A DNA stretch of 64,000 bases. It comes from Papio anubis (lineage: Eukaryota; Chordata; Mammalia; Primates; Cercopithecidae). Of this stretch, positions 10,128-20,165 are shown one piece after another; within the stretch, counting starts at the first letter, position 1; each line of letters starts with the position of its first letter. The position numbers and the translations under genes are program-made. The notes below the pieces were generated by a model. The model was not told where the DNA came from. It saw only the letters and a program-made list of their open reading frames with translations, and did not search any database. Location of the stretch: assembly GCF_008728515.1 (NCBI RefSeq), contig NC_044977.1:192881526-192945525 (forward strand). The letters run 5' to 3'.

Positions 10128-10390
10128 CTTGAGGCACAGTGGCTCACACCTCAATCCCAGCCAGAGGAGGAGGATCACTTGAGACAAGGACTTCAAGATC
10201 AGTCTGGGCAACATAGTGAGACCCCATCTACAAAGAGATTAAACATTAGCTGAGTGTAGCCTGGACCTGTAGTCACAGCCACATGGGAAACCGAGTGGGA
10301 GGATCAGCTTGATCCCAGGAGGAGAAGGCTTGCGGCAAGGTGCTACAGTAGAGGCGGCTCTTCAGAGCACAGAGTCAAAGGAACAGAAAG
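10128..10390 (+). mobile_element. degenerate Alu
   Basis: Sense Alu with deletions, from 'gaggcacagtggctcacacc' to 'gctcttcagagcacagagtc'. Recurs at 13255-13520. Confidence 0.75.
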
Positions 10391-10424
10391 AGCGGACCAC
10401 AGTCCCTACCACTTGTATTGTAGG

Positions 10425-10815
10425 ATAGGTGCCTCTCAAAAAGTTATGTTCAAGTTCTAACTCCTAGTACCTGTGCGGCGTGACCTTGTTTTGGAAATAG
10501 GGGTCTTTGCAGATGTAATCAAGGAAGATAAATTCATAATGGATGGGTGGGCCCTGTCTCAGCGACTTATAGGAGGAGGAACCCCTGTGGGAGGTGGAGG
10601 TAGGATGGGCTGATGAGCTACAGCCCAGCATATCAGGATACACAGCAGCCCTGAGAAGAAAGCCAGAAGGAGCTGGGAAGAACTCTTCCCGTAGAAAGGA
10701 TCCACAGCCCTGCTGACTTAGGACTTCAGCTGGAGACTGTGAAGGATGAATTTCCGTCATTTGTAAGCATCAGTTTGTGACTACGATGTTATAGAAAGCT
10801 GGAGAGCTGAATACA
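10425..10815 (+). mobile_element. MLT1-like MaLR LTR, copy A
   Basis: Landmarks 'tatgttcaagttctaactcc', 'ggggtctttgcagatgtaat', 'cctgctgacttaggacttc' and 'atcagtttgtgactacgatg' follow the MLT1-type LTR order in sense. It is an old, non-coding solo LTR of a MaLR retroelement. Subfamily not assigned. Confidence 0.7.
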
Positions 10816-10914
10816 GTTGTGGTCATTCCTTAGAGTTAGATTAATCACATCCAGAACAATGCTAGTGTTGTAGCTTTATGTCTGTGTGGGCTTGGGAGTG
10901 GAGTTGAGTTTACC

Positions 10915-11218
10915 CTTTTGCTGCTTTTGAGCGGAGTCTTGATCTACATGCCAGGCACAGAGTGCAGTGGCATGATCTCGGCTCACTGCAGCCTCCGTCT
11001 CTCCCTGGTTCATGATTCTCCTGCCTCAGCTTCCCTGATGCTGGATTGAGTGCATGCTAGCACACCCAGCTAATTCTGTAGTTTTAGTAGAGATTGGAAG
11101 TGAGTTCCACCATGTTGGGCAGCCTGTTTTGCTGAAACTCCTGACCTCCAAATGAAGTCTGCCTGTCTTGGACCCCAAAAGTGCTGGGGTTACAGGCACT
11201 TGAGCCACCATGTGCCTG
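10915..11218 (-). mobile_element. Alu
   Basis: Antisense Alu from 'tttgagcggagtcttgatc' to 'ccaccatgtgcctgg', with many small indels. Its cleaner duplicate is at 14062-14361. Confidence 0.87.
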
Positions 11219-11469
11219 GTGGTGTGGGATTTTATCCTTGACCTAATTTATTTTTTATTATCCTCTTGGATGCAGAAAGGAAATTAAGAGCGTCTCCACC
11301 ATTCAAATGGGTAGATTATGCAAAACCTGGAGAGATGGTTGGTACTGAATGGGATCTGTAATTCCAAAAAGCACTCAAGAACAGCAAAAATGGACTAGAC
11401 CTATAGTAGTGCGAAGCAGTTGGGGATCGAGACGTGAGTAACAGGACCTGCGGTGAAATGCAACATGGA

Positions 11470-11870
11470 CAAAGTTCTTGATGTAGGTTCAAGAGCCAGT
11501 TGCAGATGGAGGATGAGAATCGGCTTGATGATAATCAGCGTAACTTGCCACAAGGTGTTGAAACATAAGCTGAGTGTAAGGAGTCAGCAGTAGAATTTCA
11601 GTCGTTTGAAAATCCGGTGCATCCGTGAAATTGTCACTGCCGACAGAACAAACTGAGCATGCCACTGGCCCTAGGCCTGGCAGGTCACACCTGGAGCTTC
11701 ATTCGGCCTGGGTGCTCCGAATAATTAGTGCCACATTTATTTTTGGCGCTCAGCATCCAGGAAGAAGACAGCCAGAAAAGTGGGGTCTGAGAGCTGTCAA
11801 CAGAAGACAATCAGGAGAATTAGTGTTGTTCTGAGGCAGAATTTAAAGAAAAATAAGTACTGCATTTATT
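11470..11870 (+). mobile_element. CR1/L3-type LINE fragment, copy A
   Basis: 'gttcaagagccagttgcaga', 'cacacctggagcttcattcg' and 'gagaattagtgttgttctg' match the order seen in copy B, where the similarity to CR1-family LINEs is clearer. Confidence 0.5.
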
Positions 11871-12179
11871 TACTTTAAGGATAGTAACAGGCCCCTGACT
11901 ATAAAAAGTAGTGACCCTGTAGTCTGAGAATGATCAGAACACCCGAGCATAGTGAAAAAAACTCGCTGTAATACATGGCGGGTGAGGGATAAAATGTCCC
12001 TACGAATAGGGTTCCAGTGTGCTCAGGTGATGGGTGCACCCAAATCTCACAAATGCCACCAGAACCTCATGTGGTGCTTACCACCTCTTCCCCAATAGCG
12101 CCTATAGGAAAAATAAGAATATGTAGAAAGTTAAAAGAAGAAACAATATTTTTGAAAAAATCTGGGTTCATAGTTGGGC

Positions 12180-12326
12180 GTTGGGCCAGTGGCACATGCC
12201 TATAGTGCTACTTGAGAGGCTGAGGCAGGAGGATCACTTATTAGAGGTTGGAGCTGCAGTAAGCTATGGTGGTGCCACTGCACTGTAGCCTGGGTAACAG
12301 CAAGACTCCATCCCTCAAAAAAAAGA
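12180..12326 (+). mobile_element. Alu half element, copy B
   Basis: Duplicate of 9068-9222 with further one-base gaps. Confidence 0.8.
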
Positions 12327-12464
12327 TCTGATTCAAAATCCAGCTTTATCTGACTCCCAGAAGCAACTGACAGCAGCAACAACTGTGACCACTGCTACTC
12401 GGCTACCTGGGCTAAGCCCTTTACAAATGTGATGTCACTTAATCCTCACAAAGGTGACAGGTTT

Positions 12465-12751
12465 TTTGTTTTTGGGTTTTTTTTTAGGCAGTCTCAGTCT
12501 GTCACCAGGCTAGAGTGCAGTGGTGTGATTTCAGCTCACTGCAACCTCCAGCCTCGGGTTAAGCGATTCTCCTGCCTCCAGCCTCCCAAGTAGCTGAGAC
12601 TACAGGTTCCCCACTATGCCTGGCTAATTTTTGTATTTTTGTAGGGTGGAGGTTTCACTATGATGGCGGGCTTGTCTTGAACTCCTGGCCTTGTACAGTC
12701 TGCCATCTCGGCCTCCCATGGTGTTGGGATTACTGGCGTGAGCCACCCGTG
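12465..12751 (-). mobile_element. Alu, copy B
   Basis: Duplicate of the Alu at 9362-9657, lying in the same MIR, with different small indels ('gtagggtggaggtttcac'). Confidence 0.88.
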
Positions 12752-12935
12752 CCCAGTGATCTGCCCGCCTCGGCCTCCCGCAGTGTGTTGGGATCACAGT
12801 GTCGGCCCTCCCGGTGTTGGATCACAGGCGTGTAGGCCTCCGCGGTGTGGGATCAGGCGTGTCGGCCTCCCACGGTATTGGATCTGAGGCCTCCCACGGT
12901 GTTGGGATTACAGCGTGAGCCACCGTGCCCAGCCG
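12752..12935. repeat. Alu-derived minisatellite, copy B
   Basis: About five to six degenerate units such as 'cggcctcccacggtgttggg', made from the end of the adjoining Alu. Unit number and order differ from copy A, so the array changed after duplication or was misassembled. Confidence 0.82.
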
Positions 12936-13254
12936 GGTAGGTTTTATTATTTACACTTTACGGCTGAGGAAAATGAGTTGCAAGGGAGGCTGAGTGAGCC
13001 CAAAGTCACCTAGGTCTGTCTCACTCCATTGTCTTCACCACGTCACTCTATGGCCGGTCTCCTCCACACCCAGGAGTCTCTAGCCTACTCCCGCAGGGGA
13101 GATGCTGTCTGAATCTCAAAGAATTGGAAAGGGAGAGGGCAGCCACACAGAGCTCCCGCTGCCATCCGCCACTCCAGACTGGGTTAGTGGATCAGGATGA
13201 CTGGTGTTGGGGGCCAGGGGTACATGGAATCCTACAGCCATCTGAATGTCAGCA

Positions 13255-13520
13255 AGCGCAGGGCACAGTGGCTCACACCTGTAATCCCAGCCAGAGGAGG
13301 AGGATCACTTGAGACAAGGACTTCAAGATCAGTCTGGGCAACATAGTGAGACCCCATCTCTACAAAAGTTAAACATTAGCTGAGTGTGGTGGCCTGGACC
13401 TGTAGTCACAGCCACTTGGGAGGCCGAGGTGGGAGGATCGCTTGATCCCAGGAGGGAGAGGCTGTGGCAAGTTTTCTGATAGAGACGCTCTTCAGAGCCT
13501 GGAGGTCAAAGAGACAGAAA
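13255..13520 (+). mobile_element. degenerate Alu, copy B
   Basis: Duplicate of 10128-10390, more complete: 'gggcacagtggctcacacct' and 'tgtggtggcctggacctg' are present. Confidence 0.8.
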
Positions 13521-13544
13521 GACGGACACGGATCCTACTTGTGT

Positions 13545-13955
13545 TGTGGGATGAATTGTGCTCTCCAAAAAGTTATGTTCAAGTTCTAACTCCTAGTACC
13601 TGTGCACGTGACCTTGTTTGGAAATAGGGGTCTTTGCAGATGTAATCAAGGAAGATAAATTCATAATGGATTAGGGTGGGCCCTATACTCAACGACTTAT
13701 AGGAGGAGGGACCCCTATGTGGAGGTGGAGGTAGGGATGGAGCGATGAGCTACAGCCCAGAGCATATCAAGGATACACAGCAACCCTGAAAAGCCAGAAG
13801 GAGCTAGGAAAGACTCTTCCCCAGGGCCTTCAGAAGGATCACGGCCCTGCTGACTTAGGACTTCTGACTGCAGAACTGTGAGAGGATGAATTTCCGTCAT
13901 TGTAAGCATCCAGTTTGTGACTAAGTGTTATGGCAAAGCTGGAAAACGAATACAG
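13545..13955 (+). mobile_element. MLT1-like MaLR LTR, copy B
   Basis: 'gggatgaattgtgctctcca' near its start and 'agcatccagtttgtgactaa' near its end give a better match to the MLT1-type LTR than copy A. Non-coding. Confidence 0.75.
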
Positions 13956-14061
13956 TTTGGTCATTCCATAGGGATTGGGTAATCACATCCAGAACATGCT
14001 AATTATTGTCAACATGTCATGTGGGCTTGGGGAGTGGGACAGAGTTTTACCCTTTTCTTTC

Positions 14062-14361
14062 TTTTTTTTTTTTTGAGACGGAGTCTTGATCTCTCGCCCA
14101 GGCTGGAGTGCAGTGGCATGATCTCGGCTCACTGTAACCTCCGTCTCCCTGGTTCAAGCGATTCTCCTGCCTCAGGCTCCTGAGTAGCCGGGATTACAGG
14201 TGCATGCTGGCACACCCAGCTAATTTCTGTAGTTTTAGTAGAGATTGGGGGCGGGTTCCACCATGTTGGCCAGCCTGGTTTCAAACTCCTGACCTCAAAT
14301 GATCTGCCTGTCTTGGACTCCCAAAAGTGCTGGGGTTACAGGCATGAGCCACCATGCCTGA
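14062..14361 (-). mobile_element. Alu, copy B
   Basis: Clean antisense Alu from the T run at 14068 to 'gagccaccatgcctgattg'. Confidence 0.93.
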
Positions 14362-14504
14362 TTGTGAGTTTTATCCTTGACCCTAATTTATTTTATTATC
14401 CTCTTGGATGAAAATTAAGAACGTCTACCATTCAAATGGGTAGATTATGCAAAACCTGGAGAGATGGTTAGTACTGAAGATAGGATCTATATTCAAAAAC
14501 ACCT

Positions 14505-14618
14505 CAAAGAACAGCAAAAATGGACTAAGACCTATAACGTGAAATGCAACACAGACAAAGTCAAAGAACAGCAAAAATGCACTAAGACCTACAACGTGAA
14601 ATGCAACATGGACAAAGT
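14505..14618. repeat. 57-bp tandem duplication inside copy B
   Basis: Two adjacent 57-bp units starting 'caaagaacagcaaaaatg', differing at a few bases. Copy A has a single, differently disturbed version near 11376-11475. 57 is divisible by three, so a short ORF (14464-14661) runs through both. Confidence 0.88.
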
Positions 14619-14960
14619 TCTTGATGTAGGTTCAAGAGCCAGTTGCACGAATGGAGGATGAGGAATCCCCGGCTTGATGATGGCTCACGTAACACAAGGT
14701 GTTGGCTGCAAGCTGAGTATGAGTCAACAATGCATTCAGTCATTTGAAAATCCAGTGCATCCGTAAGTGACTTCACTGCCGAGCAGAACTGAGCTGAGCA
14801 TGCCACTGGCCCCTGGGCTGACCGGGTCACACCTGGAGCTTCATTCAGCCCTGGGTGCCGAATGTTAGTGCCACATTTGACACTGCTCAGCATCCAGGAA
14901 AGACAGCCAGAAAAGTGAGGGGTCTGGAAACTGTCATGAAAGACAATCAGGAGAATTAGT
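14600..14960 (+). mobile_element. CR1/L3-type LINE fragment, copy B
   Basis: 'gagtatgagtcaacaatgca', 'gggtcacacctggagcttca' and 'gtgaggggtctggaaactgt' follow the 3' reverse-transcriptase-side sequence of CR1-family LINEs. L3 is the ancient mammalian relative. Non-coding and degenerate. Assignment is from memory of CR1 sequence. Confidence 0.6.
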
Positions 14961-15105
14961 GTTGTTCTGAGGCAGAAATTTAAAGAAAAATAAGTACTGC
15001 ATTTATTTACTTTAAGGATAGTAACAGGCTAGGCTATAAAAAGGGCGTGGTGACCTAGTCTGAGAATAGGCTCCAGACACCCCCGAGCATGGTGAAAAAA
15101 CAAAA

Positions 15106-15470
15106 AAACACCCAAAACCAGGTTCCTTGGCTGTCTCTCCTTCTCTGAACTAGTAATTGTGACTATGTTTGCCAATGCTTGTACTTAGCAAGATTTGTAA
15201 GTTTCTGTTTTCTTCTGACTCAGCTGCAAGGTCACCTGCTACGAAAGGCCACAAGTTGTGCCAAGTCGGTAGTTACGCCACAGATTACAGAGCCTGCCAC
15301 TGCATGGTTGGCTGCCTTCATGCTGGTCTATATGAGCTAAACCCTGTCTTTGTTCAATGCTCAGCTTTTTGGATACGAATCCTCTGAGCCAGTGCACCTT
15401 AGATAAACATCCTCCTGTTTCCCTTATCGGTCTCTTCAGTCTTCTGCTTCCCACAACAGTTTCCCCTGAA
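15106..15470 (+). mobile_element. probable ERV1-type solo LTR remnant
   Basis: LTR-like 3' region: 'gagccagtgcaccttagata' with a degenerate poly(A) signal, then 'tcttctgcttcccacaacag'. No internal retroviral sequence is attached. Family not assigned. Confidence 0.4.
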
Positions 15471-15604
15471 GATGAGAAGACATGGGAAGAGGGGACATCT
15501 GTACACACTGGCCTGCTGTCGTGAAGCACAAGGAGTGGGTGTTCTAGAAGAATGGTTCTTAACTAGCGGCTCCCATGCCGATAAGGGCAAGCAGTAGTCT
15601 CAGT

Positions 15605-15852
15605 CTTGTTTTTGAGACAGGGTCTTGTTCTGTCGCCCAGGCTGGACTGCAGTGGCCCAATCTCAGCTAACTGCAACCTTCACCCCCCAGGTTCAAACAA
15701 GCACGTCTGGCTAATTTTTGTATTTTTAGTAGAGACGGGGTTTCACTAAGACCCGAGGCCAGGCTGGTCTCGAACTCCTGACCTCAAGTGAGTCGCCTGC
15801 CTTGGCCCCCCAAAGTGCTGGGATTACAGGCGTGAGCCATCGTGCCTGGCCT
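15605..15852 (-). mobile_element. Alu with internal deletion
   Basis: Antisense Alu from 'tttgagacagggtcttgttc' to 'gccatcgtgcctggcc'. A segment near 'ttcaaacaagcacgtctggc' is missing. Confidence 0.92.
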
Positions 15853-16119
15853 AGTCTCAGTCTTCAGACAAGGGAGCCCTGTTGGTTTTGCAGCATCTCC
15901 TCTCTTTCTAATAAATCACCCATATGTTTCTTTTGTGAGGCCACTCTGCCCCCACTTTGTCCGTGGCTCCAGGGGTTGGCATAGGACTGGGATTTAGCCA
16001 ATCTGAGTGCTCTGTTCCTTTGGCCACAGCCATCTATTCAAGGGTGGGTACGTGACCCAAGCCAGACTGAGTGTCTGTATTAGTCTGTTCTCACACTGCT
16101 GTAAAAAGATACCTGAGAC

Positions 16120-16420
16120 TGGCTGAGTGCGGTGGCTCATGCCTGTAATCCCAGCACTTTGGGAAGCTGAGGCAGGCGGATTACCTGAGGTCAGGAATTT
16201 GAGACCATCCTGGCCAACATGGTGAGACCCCGTCTCTACTAAAAATACAAAATTAGCCAGGTGTGGTGGTGCGTGACTGTGGTCCCAGCTACTCGGGAGG
16301 CTGAGGCAGGAGAATCGCTTGAATCCAGGAGGTGGAGGTTGCAGTGAGCTGAGATCACACCACTGCACTCCAGCCTCAGCGACAGATCAAGACTCCATCT
16401 AAAACAAACAAACAAAAAAC
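16120..16420 (+). mobile_element. Alu in LTR, with target duplication
   Basis: Sense Alu 'ggctgagtgcggtggctc' with an AAAC-type tail. 'cctgagact' flanks both ends, fitting a target-site duplication in the MST-type LTR. Confidence 0.93.
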
Positions 16421-16466
16421 CCTGAGACTGTGTAATTCATAAAGAAAAGAAGAAAGAATTTTAATT

Positions 16467-16703
16467 GGCCAGATGTGGTGGCTCACGCCTGTAATCCCAG
16501 CATTTTGGGAGGCAGAGGCTGGTGGATCACCTGAGGTTGGGAGTTCGAGACCAGCCTGACCAACATGGTAAAACCTCATCTCTACTAAAAATTCAAAAAT
16601 TAGCCAGGCGTGTTGTTAGGTGCCTGTAATCCCAACCATTGCACTCCAGCCTGGGCGACAAGGGCAAAACTCCGTTTCGAAAAAAAAAAGGAAGAAGAAG
16701 AAA
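16467..16703 (+). mobile_element. Alu in LTR, right arm deleted
   Basis: Sense Alu whose right arm jumps from 'cctgtaatcccaaccattg' to 'cactccagcctgggcgac'. Flanks share 'tttaattgg', a likely target-site duplication. Confidence 0.92.
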
Positions 16704-17056
16704 TTTAATTGGTTCACAGTTCTGCAGGCTACACAGGAAGCATGACGCTGGCCTCTTCCCGGCTTCTGGGGAGGCCTCAGGAAGCTTCCAATCATGGCAG
16801 AAGGTGAAGGGGGAGCAGGCACATCACATGGCAGGAGCAGGAGCAAGAGACAGAGAGCGAGGGACGGTGCCACACACTTTCAAACGGCCAGATCTCTCGA
16901 GAGCTCACTATGGAGAACAGCACCAAGAGGATGGTGCCAAACCATTCATGAGAAATCCATCCCCATGATCCAACCTCCTCCCACCAGGCCCCACTTCCAA
17001 CACTGGGGATTATGGCTCAACAGATTTGGGTGGGGACACAGATCCAAACCATGTCA

Positions 17057-17489
17057 GTGTCTATCTGAGGCATTTGGTTGCAACTACCAGGTAAAGACAC
17101 TCTTTTTCCCTTGGGAGCACTAAGCTGGCAGTATAGAACCTGCAACTGCTGGAGGCCAGTGTGCTCAGGTCTGAGAGGAGCCTGTTTGAGAGTGAAGTCA
17201 ACACAGGGAATGGAGCCAAGAAATGCAGACAGCAAGATCTCTGTTGGTGTCATGTGAACACCTGGATCCAGCCATGCCTGAATTCCATCTGTGAACCTCT
17301 TGGACATGACACAGTATGATCCCCACTGATTCTTTCCCCATCTGAGTTCAGGCTTTGTTGTTTGCAAGCACGTGTCCTAGTTCCTCACATCCAGTCTGCA
17401 AGTATAAAGGTGCTGTAGGATGAAACGCCATTCTGTAGGGAATTTAACGCTCTCACTTTTGAGCAATCAACCCATATGTAGACATTGTG
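17057..17489. other. no recognised feature
   Basis: Unique sequence of moderate GC between the MST-type LTR and an Alu. The minus ORF 17017-17367 crosses the LTR edge and has no support. Confidence 0.5.
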
Positions 17490-17802
17490 GTAGTTTTTTT
17501 TTTTTTTCCCGGTGACAGAGTTCTTGCCTCGCTCACCCGTGGCTAGAGTGCAGTGGCATAATCTCAGCTCACTACAACCTCCACCTCCTGGGTTCAAGCA
17601 ATTCTCCTGCATCAGCCTCCTGAGTAACTGGGACTACAGGTGCCCGCCACCACGCCGGGCTAATTTTTGTATTTTTAGTAGAGACGGGGTGTCTCCATGT
17701 GTCTCCATGTTGCTGGTCTTGAACTCCCGACCTCAGGTGATCCTCCCGCCTTGGCCTCCCGAAGTGCTGGGATGACAGGCGTGAGCCACCGCGCCCGGCC
17801 AT
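17490..17802 (-). mobile_element. Alu
   Basis: Antisense Alu with a T run at 17494. The motif 'gtctccatgt' occurs twice in tandem at 17691-17710. Confidence 0.93.
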
Positions 17803-17889
17803 GGTAGATTTGTATAATTTGTAATAGAGTTATACTTGAACATAGTTTTATGAGTTTACCTGGTGTGAAAACCCCTGTCCTTTGCAACT

Positions 17890-18345
17890 CAGACTCCTTT
17901 TTCTACTCCTCAGAGGAGTAGAAACCAATACCCCAAAATATGGTGCTTTGACGTATGGTACTGAAGAAGCCTCGAGGTCTGTCTGACCTTTCCCCAAAGA
18001 AGCTAAAGTTTTTTAATTGGTCAAGATCCAGACCCACAGGGAACAATTATTTGTAAAGCCAGGAACGTAACCAAACCTGAACAGAACTCTCCGCAAAATA
18101 GTATGTAAACTGATCTCTCTTCCTAGGTCCATTTACTTTCCCTCTTTATCCCCCTCTTTTCCTGCATCCCATAAACTGTGTTGCTAGGATGCTGTGTGAG
18201 CTTCTGGGGCGTGGGCGCTCTGACTCTCCCCATCTGCATGTAAATTAATTTTATACCTTTTTTCTATTAATTAACTGGCCTCGTGTCAATGATTTTCAGG
18301 GAACCTCTATGGGGCCTTGGCCCCTACAGTGGCAACCACTGTCAT
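17890..18345 (+). mobile_element. ERVL-class solo LTR remnant
   Basis: 'taccccaaaatatggtgctt' near the start and 'ctggcctcgtgtcaatgatt' followed by 'ggcccctacagtggc' near the end follow ERVL/MLT2-type LTRs. No internal genes remain. Exact family not assigned. Confidence 0.55.
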
Positions 18346-18362
18346 TTTTTTCAGATGATTCT

Positions 18363-18657
18363 TTTTATTTTTTCAGACAGGTCTCTCTCTGTCGCCCAGG
18401 CTGGAGTGCAGTGGTGTGATCTTAGCTCACTGCAGCCTCAACCTCTGGGAGCTCAGGTATCCTCCTGCCTCAGCCTTCTGAGTAGCTGGGACCGCAAGCA
18501 TGCACCACCACACCTGGCTAATTTTTAAAATTATTTGTAGAGACAGGGGTCTTCCTATGTTGCCCAGGCTGGCCTTGAACTCCTGGGCTCAAGTGATCCA
18601 CCTGCCTCAGCCTCCCAAAGTGCTGGGATTACAGGTTTGAGCCACTGCACCTGGCCT
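18363..18657 (-). mobile_element. Alu (older)
   Basis: Antisense Alu from 'ttttattttttcagacaggt' to 'gccactgcacctggcc', of AluJ-like character ('gggctcaagtgatccacc'). Confidence 0.93.
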
Positions 18658-18816
18658 CAGATAAATCTATTGAGTTTTCACTGTGAATGATTAGGGTGTA
18701 GCTCATTTTGGCTCTCCCTGTCCCCGTCACACAGAACACTTTCCATCCTCCTCTTCCTCCTGATTTAGTTACTGTGCAATTTTGTTTAGATGCACATTCA
18801 CTGCTTATGTTTTTTA

Positions 18817-19034
18817 GATGTTTTTTTTTTTTTTTGAGATGGAGTCTCGCTCTGTCACCCGGGCTGGAGTGCAGTGGTGTGATCTCAGCTCACTATAACC
18901 TTCACCTCCCAAGTTCAAGCAATTCTCCTGCCTCAGCCTCCTGAGTAGCTGGGATTACAGGTGCCCAACACCATGCCTGGCTAATTTTTGTATTATCAGT
19001 AGAGACGGGGTTTCACCATGTTGGTGAGGCTGGT
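18817..19034 (-). mobile_element. 5'-truncated Alu
   Basis: Antisense Alu starting with a T run and ending abruptly at 'ttggtgaggctggt', where LTR-like sequence begins. The last ~75 bp of the left arm are absent. Confidence 0.92.
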
Positions 19035-19672
19035 GCCCTTGGTCATTCAAAGGTGTGGGCCAAGCTAAGTTTGGGAGAAACGTAGTTCGTAGTTTAAGTG
19101 ATAATAGCCCTTTCCAAAACTAAATTGCCTTTGTAAAACTAATCAAAGGCCACTGGGTTAGGAGGAGGAAAGGGGCATGGATTCCACGAAGATGTGGGTG
19201 CTGAGAGCTGACTCCCAGCAGAAGTCACAAGATTTGCAACTTCCCCAATTGCTCCTGAAATAACATCACTATTGTTAAGACCTAAGATTGGCCTTTTGAG
19301 ATCTCTTCTCAGGGTTTCACGTTACCGATGACCCGGAGGGCCCCACCCAAACCAGCAGCCCCTCTATGGCCACTACCCAGAGGCTGACTCAGAACACCAG
19401 GGCCAATTTCCACACCCCTGTGATTGCCCCCACAACTGACCAGCAGCCCACACCCCCCAGCCCCCTGCCCACCAAACTCTCCGTGTGAGACCCCAGCCTC
19501 CGAATTTTGGGGCAGGCTGATTTGAGTAATAACAAAACTCTGGTCTCCCATTTCACTGGCTCTATGTGTATTAAATTCTTTCTCTATTGCAATTCTCCTG
19601 TCTTAATAAATCAGCTCTAACTGGGCAGTGGCAAGAAGAGCACCCTGGGCAGTTACAGATTCTCGTGGTTTG
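19035..19672 (+). mobile_element. probable ERV1-class solo LTR
   Basis: Ends with 'tgcaattctcctgtcttaat', 'aaatcagctctaactgggca' and 'gggcagttaca', an R/U5-like arrangement with AATAAA near 19605. C-rich U3-like sequence lies before. No internal genes. Family not assigned. Confidence 0.5.
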
Positions 19673-19687
19673 AGGCGAGTCAGTCAG

Positions 19688-19863
19688 AGGCAGGCGTGGG
19701 GGTGTGCGCCTGGATTCCTGGCTACTTGGGAGGCTGAGGTGCGAGAGTCACTTGAGCCCAGGAGTTTGAGGCTGCAGTGAGCTATGGCTGTGCCACTGTA
19801 CTCCAGCCTGGGCAATCGAATGAAAAATAAACTAAAAACTCTCTCTGAAAAATAAATTAAAAA
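19688..19863 (+). mobile_element. Alu, right part only
   Basis: Starts near 'gcaggcgtgggggtgtgcgc' in mid-Alu and ends in an A-rich tail at 19825-19863. Confidence 0.85.
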
Positions 19864-20011
19864 GTGAGTCAATGAGCCTAGCCCACATTCACGGGGAGGG
19901 TATTACACAGGAAATACCTGGAGGCAGGGATCTCTGAGTGTCGTCTTAGAGGCTGCCTCCCAAAACAGGCGAATGAAGTATTAGAACATGTTCAGTAGCG
20001 AGTGTGGAGAG

Positions 20012-20165
20012 GGCCAGACGCAGCGGCTCAAAGCCTGTCATCCCAGCGCTTTGGGAGGCCGAGGCAGGAGGGTCACTGGAGGCCAGGAGTTTGCGACCAG
20101 CATGCGTAACATAGTGAGATCCTGTCTCCCCGCCAAAATGTTTTTAATTAAAAAAAAAAAAAAAA
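20012..20165 (+). mobile_element. free left Alu monomer (FLAM-like)
   Basis: Only a left arm, 'ggccagacgcagcggctcaa' to 'gtgagatcctgtctcc', followed by its own A-rich tail. Confidence 0.8.

Larger units (their letters stand above)
8866..11983. repeat. tandem duplication, copy A (about 3.1 kb)
   Basis: Begins in the L1 3' UTR at 'gagggataaaatactacg' and ends near 'cccgagcatagtgaaaaaa'. Each landmark recurs in the same order about 3.11-3.14 kb downstream: L1 tail, half Alu, MIR halves, Alu, minisatellite, degenerate Alu, MLT1-like LTR, Alu and L3 fragment. The copies differ mostly by one- to few-base indels. Confidence 0.88.
11984..15105. repeat. tandem duplication, copy B (about 3.1 kb)
   Basis: Second copy of the block that begins at 8866. 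It starts in the L1 3' UTR at 'gtgagggataaaatgtccc', with no other L1 in front, and ends near 'cccccgagcatggtgaaaaa'. It contains all elements of copy A in order. At several places it is nearer consensus than A, for example in the Alu at 14062. Confidence 0.88.
16078..17056 (-). mobile_element. MST/THE1-type MaLR LTR split by two Alus
   Basis: Read on the plus strand it starts 'tattagtctgttctcacact' and ends 'gacacagatccaaaccatgt', the reverse of a TGATATGGTTTGG-type LTR start. Two Alus interrupt it and the three LTR pieces join in order. Non-coding solo LTR. Confidence 0.85.

Noticed and set aside
15106..19672. Endogenous retrovirus with genes
   Set aside because: Only LTR-like segments of different families are seen. 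No gag, pol or env sequence was noticed between them.
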